NCBI GenBank assembly: GCA_946403545.1
Contig: CAMJAG010000032.1
Coordinates: 1 to 11,656 of the forward strand
Origin: an uncultured Caryophanales bacterium
GTDB lineage: Bacteria > Bacillota_I > Bacilli_A > RFN20 > CAG-826
DNA length: 11,656 nt
Direction: 5' to 3'
Part shown: piece after piece, positions 6,932 to 11,656 of the stretch
Layout: each line of letters opens with the position of its first letter
How positions within the stretch are numbered: position 1 is the stretch's first letter
The notes under the pieces: model-generated
What the model was told of the DNA's origin: nothing
The model's database searches: none
The model's input: only the letters and a program-made list of their open reading frames with translations
Position numbers and translations under genes: made by a program

Positions 6932-7813
6932 ATGAATGGAATTATTATTTGTAATCAAGAGATCGGACATAACCAATATAAAATAGAAAGATTCAAGGAA
7001 GAGTTCTCTAAACAAGGAATTAAACTTGAAGTCTTTTTAAATGATGGAACTTTAGCAAATATCGTTGATTCCGAAATTAAAATTAATTTGCCTAAATGTG
7101 ATTTTATTATCTATTTAGATAAGGACATTTATTTAGCTAGATTGCTTGAAAAAGCAGGCTATAGATTATTCAATAAAGCGGATTTTATTAAACTTTGCGA
7201 TGACAAAGTTTTGACATTTATTGCATGCGCTAACAAAGGTATTAGAATGCCAAAGACATTCGCTGGACCTTTAATGTATAGAGATTTAACTGAAGAAAAT
7301 TTTGCTTTCTTAAAAACAGTGGAAAAAGAGCTTGGTTACCCAATGGTGGTTAAAAAAGTCTATGGTTCTCTTGGAGAAGGTGTTTATTTAGTTAACTCTT
7401 ATGATGAACTTAAAAAACTTTATTCTGAAATTTTTAGAAACCCAATTTTGTTCCAAGAATACATTCCATCTAGTAAAGGTAAATCTTTAAGAATTATGGT
7501 CATTGATCAAAAAGTCATAGGTGGCTTTATTAGATATAACCATGTTGATTTTAGAAGTAATTTTGGCGAAACTGCAGATGGAAGAACATTGGATAATCCA
7601 GAGAAATATTTCGGTTTTGCACAAGATATTGCAGATAAATTACAAATTGAATACGCAGGAATTGACCTTCTTGTAGGAGAAGATGATAATCCAATTCTTT
7701 GTGAAATAAACTCAAATGCCTTCTTTGAAGAATTTGAAAAAGTAACAGGTATTAATGTTGCTGAAAAAGTAGTGGACCTAATTAAAAGAAAAATGAATTA
7801 TGAACAAGAATAA
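6932..7813 (+). CDS. RimK/LysX-like ATP-grasp ligase
   Basis: 293-residue ATP-dependent ligase of the RimK-type ATP-grasp group, whose members join an amino acid (often glutamate) to a protein C-terminus, a carrier protein or a small acid. Seen are a poorly conserved N-terminal domain (1-~95), then KLCDDKVLTFIACANKGIRMPKT, the Lys-containing strand and glycine loop YPMVVKKVYGSLGEGVYLV (Lys141, the usual ATP contact), LFQEYIPSSKGKSLRIMVI, VIGGFIRYN, and the magnesium-binding CEINSNAFF with Glu258 and Asn260. All core elements are present, so an active enzyme is likely; the acceptor is unknown. The start has no ribosome site and sits next to a -10-like box. The next gene begins inside its last codons (14-base overlap), placing it first in a five-gene operon with a pseudouridine synthase and the DUF1538-PII set. 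Confidence 0.85.
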   Translation: MNGIIICNQEIGHNQYKIERFKEEFSKQGIKLEVFLNDGTLANIVDSEIKINLPKCDFIIYLDKDIYLARLLEKAGYRLFNKADFIKLCDDKVLTFIACANKGIRMPKTFAGPLMYRDLTEENFAFLKTVEKELGYPMVVKKVYGSLGEGVYLVNSYDELKKLYSEIFRNPILFQEYIPSSKGKSLRIMVIDQKVIGGFIRYNHVDFRSNFGETADGRTLDNPEKYFGFAQDIADKLQIEYAGIDLLVGEDDNPILCEINSNAFFEEFEKVTGINVAEKVVDLIKRKMNYEQE

Positions 7814-8720
7814 GCAACGTTTTGTACATCACGATAAAGACTTTAAAAACATTAGAGAATTTACAGTTAAATCTCAATGTGAACTTTTAGCATTTCTTTT
7901 AGAAACTCTTAAAGATCAATCTAGAAATTCTGTAAAATCTCTCTTAACAAATCATAGAATTGCAGTTAATGGCGCGCCAGTAACTCAATATAATCTAAAA
8001 CTTTATCCAAAGGATACGGTTATTATTTCTAAATCTGCTATTAGAAGAAAAACTAGAAGTAATTTACCAATCATTTATGAAGATGATGAAATCATTGTAA
8101 TTAATAAACCAAGTGGACTTTTAAGTGTCGCTAGTGATACAGAAAAGGGAAGCACTGCTTATAGAATGCTATCCGATTATGTCCAACAAAAAGATAAACA
8201 CAATAGAATCTTCGTAGTCCATAGACTTGATGAAGATACCTCTGGTGTCTTGATGGTAGCGAAGAACCCACAAATAAAAGAAGCGCTCCAAGATAAATGG
8301 AACGAACTAGTTTCTAAACGTGGATATTACGCTATTGTAGAAGGAAAAATGGAAAAACCTTCTGGAACTATAAAATCGTATTTAAAAAAGAATGCTCAAA
8401 ACATGATGTATTCTTCAAAAAAACCTGGGGATGGCCAACTCGCTATTACCCACTATAAAGTTTTAAAAGAAACTGATAATTATTCACTATTAGATGTAAA
8501 TATTGATTCGGGAAGAAAAAATCAAATCCGTGTACATCTAGGTGAATCAGGCCATTATGTCATCGGAGATGACAAATATGGCGAACCAAGCAATCCAATC
8601 AAGAGATTAGGATTGCATGCATATGAGCTTGATATAACTCATCCATTTACTAAGAAGTTAATGAAGTTTAAAGCTCCTATGCCTAAAGAATTTGATCAAT
8701 TATTTGCTAAAGAGAAATGA
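7800..8720 (+). CDS. RluA-family RNA pseudouridine synthase with S4 domain
   Basis: Isomerises specific uridines to pseudouridine in rRNA or tRNA. The 306 residues show an N-terminal S4-like RNA-binding region (about 25-80, SVKSLLTNHRIAVNGAPVT). The catalytic domain follows, with IYEDDEIIVINKPSGLLS, the active-site motif HRLDEDTSGVLMVAK (His141, catalytic Asp144) and the C-terminal RKNQIRVHLGESGH and GDDKYG elements typical of RluA/RluD relatives. Which uridine is modified cannot be told from sequence. The ATG lies 14 bases inside the preceding ligase gene, so translation is likely coupled. It ends with the only TGA stop in the window, sharing ATGA with the next gene. Confidence 0.95.
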   Translation: MNKNKQRFVHHDKDFKNIREFTVKSQCELLAFLLETLKDQSRNSVKSLLTNHRIAVNGAPVTQYNLKLYPKDTVIISKSAIRRKTRSNLPIIYEDDEIIVINKPSGLLSVASDTEKGSTAYRMLSDYVQQKDKHNRIFVVHRLDEDTSGVLMVAKNPQIKEALQDKWNELVSKRGYYAIVEGKMEKPSGTIKSYLKKNAQNMMYSSKKPGDGQLAITHYKVLKETDNYSLLDVNIDSGRKNQIRVHLGESGHYVIGDDKYGEPSNPIKRLGLHAYELDITHPFTKKLMKFKAPMPKEFDQLFAKEK

Positions 8721-10294
8721 AGAACAGATATTTAACCGCGATTAAGAGCTCATCATTATCTATTCTCCCTATCTTGTTGATAGTACTAGTTCTATCTATT
8801 CCTGGGATTGGAATTATTACATTAACTGGTTGGGATTATTTGATGCTGTCTATCGGTGGGATTACTCTTATCTTTGGTTTAGCTTTGTTCCAAATTGGTG
8901 CTGCTACAGGTATTACTAAAGTTGGTGAGTACATGGGTACTTCACTATCTAAGCAACCAAAACTATTTATAGTTATTCTTTTTGCATTAGCTCTAGGTAC
9001 TTTAATTACATGTGCAGAGCCTAGTATCTTAATCTTTTCTAAACAAGTAACTATAGTTAAAGATAACCCTTCATTAAACGCAATTGTGTTAATTGGATCT
9101 ATTGCGTTAGGTGTTGGTTTATTTGTAGTTATTGGGGTTTTGCGCATTATTTTCCAAAAATCTCTAAAGATTTGGTACCTATTTTTCTACATGATTTGTT
9201 TCATGTTGATATGTTTAATTGGACTAGATGAAACTAAGAGAGGATTTTTACCTATTATCTTTGATTCAGGTGGAGTCACTACTGGTAGTGCGACTGTTCC
9301 ATTTATATTAGCGTTAGGCGCTGGTGTTGCTACTGTTAGAGGTGGTAGACATTCTACTAATGATTCTTTCGGATTAGTGGGAATTGCTTCTGTTGGACCA
9401 ATTCTTACTATGTGTATTTTGATCTTAATCAAATCTAATATTTCTCCATATACATATGTCGCTAGCGAATCATTTAAAGACGCTACTGCGTTAGCGCTTA
9501 TTCCTCGTGCAATGATTCCTTATGGAGGAACATTAGGAGCGATGATTGAAGTTGGTATTGCTTTATCACCAATTTTAGGAATCTTCTTTATCTATAACTT
9601 CTTATACATAAAGCTTCCAAAGAACAAATTAATAAAATTATTAATTGGATTTGCTTTCTCTTATGTTGGATTAGTTTTGTTCTTGTCTGCTACTAGTTCA
9701 ATTATGTCTCCAATGGGAGATATCGTTGGTAGGGGAATAGCAAGCAAATCCAATTTCATAATTATTCTTATTTCATTTGTTATTGGTTTGGTTACTATTC
9801 TTTGCGAGCCTGCAGTGCATGTTTTAACAACTCAAATGGAAAAGATTTCCTCTGGTCAAATAAAGAAAACTACGGTTTTATTAACTCTTTCTTTAGGTGT
9901 TGGTATCGCTATTGGATTAAGTGCGGTTAGAGCAATCTATAATTTCTCGATTTTATATCTTTTAGTGCCTTGTTATACAGTAGCATTAGTGCTTATGTTT
10001 ATTTGCCCAGATATTTATACCGCAATGGCATTTGATTCTGGTGGTACTGCAAGTGGACCAATGTCTACATCCTTTGTTTTACCGATGATTATTGGTATAG
10101 TAAGCGTAATCGGAGGAGTAGATCCAAATTATTATGAATATGGTTTTGGTGTAGTTGCGTTAATTGCAATTACTCCAATTATCGCTATACAAATTCTAGG
10201 TGTTGTTCAAAATGTTAAACATATGTCTATGATTAGACTTATGCGTAAAGGAACAATGGATGTTAACGATGCACAGATTATTCATTTTGATTAA
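8717..10294 (+). CDS. DUF1538 family membrane protein, tandem-duplicated, probable PII-regulated transporter
   Basis: 525-residue polytopic inner-membrane protein recognised as DUF1538, a family with no established function that is often encoded beside PII-like genes. Long hydrophobic runs from residue 13 onward suggest about 12 or more membrane segments. Two homologous halves are evident: TCAEPSILIFSKQ (98-110) pairs with LCEPAVHVLTTQ (362-373), and FDSGGVTTGSATVPFIL (from 182) pairs with FDSGGTASGPMSTSFVL (from 439). The conserved Glu101/Glu364 and Asp183/Asp440 sit inside or beside membrane segments, as expected for ion- or substrate-binding sites in inverted- or tandem-repeat transporters. 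The ATG overlaps the preceding TGA by four bases. The two PII-like genes follow at once, suggesting gating by cytosolic metabolite sensors. The transport role is inferred. Confidence 0.85.
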   Translation: MKNRYLTAIKSSSLSILPILLIVLVLSIPGIGIITLTGWDYLMLSIGGITLIFGLALFQIGAATGITKVGEYMGTSLSKQPKLFIVILFALALGTLITCAEPSILIFSKQVTIVKDNPSLNAIVLIGSIALGVGLFVVIGVLRIIFQKSLKIWYLFFYMICFMLICLIGLDETKRGFLPIIFDSGGVTTGSATVPFILALGAGVATVRGGRHSTNDSFGLVGIASVGPILTMCILILIKSNISPYTYVASESFKDATALALIPRAMIPYGGTLGAMIEVGIALSPILGIFFIYNFLYIKLPKNKLIKLLIGFAFSYVGLVLFLSATSSIMSPMGDIVGRGIASKSNFIIILISFVIGLVTILCEPAVHVLTTQMEKISSGQIKKTTVLLTLSLGVGIAIGLSAVRAIYNFSILYLLVPCYTVALVLMFICPDIYTAMAFDSGGTASGPMSTSFVLPMIIGIVSVIGGVDPNYYEYGFGVVALIAITPIIAIQILGVVQNVKHMSMIRLMRKGTMDVNDAQIIHFD

Positions 10295-10305
10295 GGAGAA
10301 AGATT

Positions 10306-10683
10306 ATGAAGAAAGTAAAACAAGCTGAAGAATCTTTTGAAAAGACAAATGATATAAAGAAGCTTTGCTTATATGTCACAATTGTGAATAAAGGCCAAGC
10401 TAACGCAGTTACATCTTTATTCCAAAGAATTGGAAGCTCAATGCAATACATTGAAGTCGGTAATGGTACCGCGAATAGAAATGTATTAGATATTCTTGGT
10501 ATCGAAGATAACGCAAAAGAAATCGTTTTTGCGCTTATCAAAGAAGAACTAGTGAAAGATGCTACTAGAGAATTACAAGCATTCTTTATGGCTAGCAAGA
10601 AGAATAAAGGTATCGGATTTAAAGTAGATTTAACAAGTATGATTGGTGTGAAATTATATAGATTCCTCACCAACTCTTTATAG
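10306..10683 (+). CDS. PII-like regulatory protein, divergent, with N-terminal extension
   Basis: 125-residue cytosolic protein with a ferredoxin-like PII fold inferred from pattern: strand LCLYVTIVNKGQANAV (20-35), helix, strand SMQYIEVGNGT (45-55), a short T-loop-like region, strand KEIVFALI (71-78), helix, then NKGIGFKVDL (100-109), which matches the B/C-loop region. It lacks the GARGGT signature of its neighbour, and also the T-loop Tyr51 of GlnB, so it is unlikely to be a classical uridylylated nitrogen regulator. A charged leader of about 17 residues precedes the fold. AAGGAGA in front and the 11-base gap after the DUF1538 stop support expression from the same mRNA. It probably partners the membrane protein and the second PII-like protein; the ligand is unknown. 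Confidence 0.75.
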   Translation: MKKVKQAEESFEKTNDIKKLCLYVTIVNKGQANAVTSLFQRIGSSMQYIEVGNGTANRNVLDILGIEDNAKEIVFALIKEELVKDATRELQAFFMASKKNKGIGFKVDLTSMIGVKLYRFLTNSL

Positions 10684-10695
10684 GAGGTAATTGTC

Positions 10696-11010
10696 ATGGA
10701 AAAACAATTTGAAGCAATTATTACATTAATTAACACAGGTTTTGCTGATGTTGTTATGGATGCAGCAAGAGCAGAAGGTGCTCGTGGTGGCACTGTTATT
10801 AATGCGCGTGGAACTGCAGATAAAAACCTCGAAAAGAAATATGGCGTTGCTATTACTCCAGATAAAGAACTTGTTTTAATTATTGTTGATAAAGAAATTA
10901 GAGATAATGTTTTAACTGCTATTTATAAAGCAGCAGGATTAGATACTGATGGTCATGGTATTGCGTTTTCAATACCTGTAAGTGATGTAGTGGGACTTAA
11001 ATTCGAATAG
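10696..11010 (+). CDS. PII family regulatory protein (DUF1538-associated type)
   Basis: 104 residues, the usual short length of PII trimer subunits. Recognisable are the strand FEAIITLINTG (5-15), helix ADVVMDAARAEGARGG with GARGGT at 28-33, a second strand ending ARGT (37-40), a shortened T-loop region (41-56, containing Tyr49), strand ELVLIIVD, helix, and TDGHGIAFSIPV (84-95), the nucleotide-binding B-loop and following strand. These suggest binding of an adenine nucleotide between subunits, as in other PII proteins. The start is set by AGGAGG at 10682-10687, which overlaps the stop of the previous gene. Because GARGGT and GHGIAF are kept here but eroded in the neighbour, the two are not recent copies and may form a mixed complex. 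The target is probably the DUF1538 membrane protein. Confidence 0.87.
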   Translation: MEKQFEAIITLINTGFADVVMDAARAEGARGGTVINARGTADKNLEKKYGVAITPDKELVLIIVDKEIRDNVLTAIYKAAGLDTDGHGIAFSIPVSDVVGLKFE

Positions 11011-11011
11011 T

Positions 11012-11041
11012 TTAGTTTGTAGTAACTAACTCTTTGAGTTA
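11012..11041 (+). promoter_or_regulatory. Overlapping hairpins between the PII operon and pgsA
   Basis: TTAGTT (11012-11017) pairs with AACTAA (11024-11029) around a 6-base loop, and TAACTC (11027-11032) pairs with GAGTTA (11036-11041) around TTT. The two stems share bases 11027-11029, so they would compete in RNA. The second is followed by TTATATT, a poor U-run, so it may be a weak terminator for the PII operon. The same bases overlap the pgsA promoter candidate. Confidence 0.35.
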
Positions 11042-11045
11042 TTAT
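11017..11045 (+). promoter_or_regulatory. Candidate leaderless promoter of pgsA
   Basis: TTGTAG (11017-11022) and TATTAT (11040-11045) match -35 and -10 boxes (four and five of six) at the ideal 17-base spacing. Transcription would begin about 7 bases downstream, at 11052, the ATG itself. No Shine-Dalgarno sequence lies before that ATG. Confidence 0.45.
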
Positions 11046-11051
11046 ATTAAT

Positions 11052-11642
11052 ATGAAAGCAAAAATCAGAGAAGAAATATTAACCATTCCAAATATTCTAT
11101 CAATGTTAAGAATCTTAATGATTGCTTCAGTGGTAGTGCTTTTCGTTATGGAATATTATCTCGCTGCTGGAATTGTTTTAATCTGTAGCGGTATTACAGA
11201 TATCTTAGATGGCTTTATTGCTAGAAAATTCAACATGGTTAGTGCATTAGGAAAAGCTCTTGATCCTTTTGCGGATAAGTTAACACAATTCGCAATTCTT
11301 ATTTGTTTAACATTCTTTAATAAATTAATCCTTATTCCATTTGTCATCTTAGTTTTAAGAGATGGATTTATGCTTCTTACAGGTTTATCAATCTTTAAAA
11401 AGACTCATAACACATTCTCTGCTAGATGGTATGGAAAAGTTGCTACAGTCTTCACATACGCATTAATGTGCGCAATGTTGGTGTTTAAAACACAACTAGA
11501 AGAACTTCCTGCATTGCTCGTATCTTTGATTATTGTGGACGCTGCTTTAATTGCTTTCTCATTCATTATGTACGCAATTAGAAATACTAGAGAATTGCAC
11601 AAAATTCCTGAGGAAGAAGAGAAAAAAGAACAAAAAGAATAA
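11052..11642 (+). CDS. pgsA: CDP-diacylglycerol-glycerol-3-phosphate 3-phosphatidyltransferase
   Basis: Inner-membrane enzyme that makes phosphatidylglycerophosphate from CDP-diacylglycerol and glycerol 3-phosphate, the committed step to phosphatidylglycerol. The 196 residues contain the complete CDP-alcohol phosphotransferase signature DG-x2-AR-x8-G-x3-D-x3-D (Asp53, Gly54, Ala57, Arg58, Gly67, Asp71, Asp75) preceded by Asp50, which together hold the two metal ions. Five or six hydrophobic helices and an N-terminal TIPNILSMLRI, typical of PgsA, favour this over other family members. A charged tail (PEEEEKKEQKE) follows the last helix. The ATG at 11052 is preferred; a TTG at 11034 would add six residues and matches no ribosome site. 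It follows the PII operon by 41 bases and probably has its own promoter. A cardiolipin synthase of the same fold remains possible. Confidence 0.9.
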   Translation: MKAKIREEILTIPNILSMLRILMIASVVVLFVMEYYLAAGIVLICSGITDILDGFIARKFNMVSALGKALDPFADKLTQFAILICLTFFNKLILIPFVILVLRDGFMLLTGLSIFKKTHNTFSARWYGKVATVFTYALMCAMLVFKTQLEELPALLVSLIIVDAALIAFSFIMYAIRNTRELHKIPEEEEKKEQKE

Positions 11643-11656
11643 AATTTTTCCAATAT

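Noticed and set aside
8717..8720. Possible use of TGA as tryptophan (Mycoplasma-type code)
   Set aside because: TGA ends the pseudouridine synthase at the expected family length, and all recognised genes encode Trp as TGG without internal TGA.
8836..9432. Minus-strand frames antisense to the DUF1538 gene
   Set aside because: Low-complexity Pro/Ile-rich products mirroring the hydrophobic plus-strand gene; no start signals.
10278..10793. Minus-strand open frame of 171 codons
   Set aside because: It runs antisense to the first PII-like gene and the start of the second. Those have good ribosome sites and family motifs, and the antisense product resembles no known fold, so it is a shadow frame.
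11643..11656. Possible terminator or new gene after pgsA
   Set aside because: Only 14 AT-rich bases remain in the window; no stem or start can be judged.

Overview
The window is AT-rich (by eye about one third G+C), densely coded bacterial DNA. Strong AGGAGG-type ribosome sites, a TGA stop (8718-8720) and tryptophans written TGG indicate the standard bacterial code, not the Mycoplasma code. The gene content (pyruvate phosphate dikinase, DegV, a DUF3737 protein, a DUF1538 protein with PII partners, PgsA) points to a fermentative low-GC Bacillota or an uncultured Bacilli/Mycoplasmatota-like gut lineage. That placement is inference; no rRNA gene is present to fix it.

Layout. (1) 1-1900, minus strand: the N-terminal 633 codons of ppdK, running off the left edge. 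(2) 1901-2132: a divergent control region with a strong ppdK ribosome site, overlapping outward-facing promoter candidates and two inverted repeats. (3) 2133-5909, plus strand: an FGGY sugar kinase, a CarB-like ATP-grasp ligase, an unrecognised 47-residue basic/acidic protein whose start overlaps the ligase stop, and a DUF3737 right-handed beta-helix protein, closed by a hairpin terminator. (4) 5970-6863: a DegV family lipid-binding protein with its own terminator. (5) 6932-11010: a tight five-gene cluster (RimK-like ATP-grasp ligase, RluA-type pseudouridine synthase, tandem-duplicated DUF1538 membrane protein, two different PII-like proteins) with overlaps of 14 and 4 bases and gaps of 11 and 12 bases. 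(6) 11052-11642: pgsA, phosphatidylglycerophosphate synthase.

How the genes fit together. PPDK links pyruvate and phosphoenolpyruvate in glycolysis, and the FGGY kinase feeds a phosphorylated sugar or polyol into central metabolism, so the divergent pair may share carbon-source control. DegV and PgsA concern fatty acid use and membrane phospholipid. The DUF1538-PII-PII set looks like a membrane transporter or channel with two soluble, small-molecule-sensing regulatory partners, and is the most interesting unit here. Two ATP-grasp ligases of unknown substrate, one beside a small orphan protein and a DUF3737 protein, are the best candidates for undescribed chemistry.

Translation signals are mixed. 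Several genes have textbook Shine-Dalgarno sites, whereas the genes starting at 3720, 6932 and 11052 have none and instead carry a -10-like box roughly 6-12 bases before the ATG, as expected for leaderless mRNAs. No tRNA, rRNA, CRISPR array, insertion sequence or phage gene was seen.
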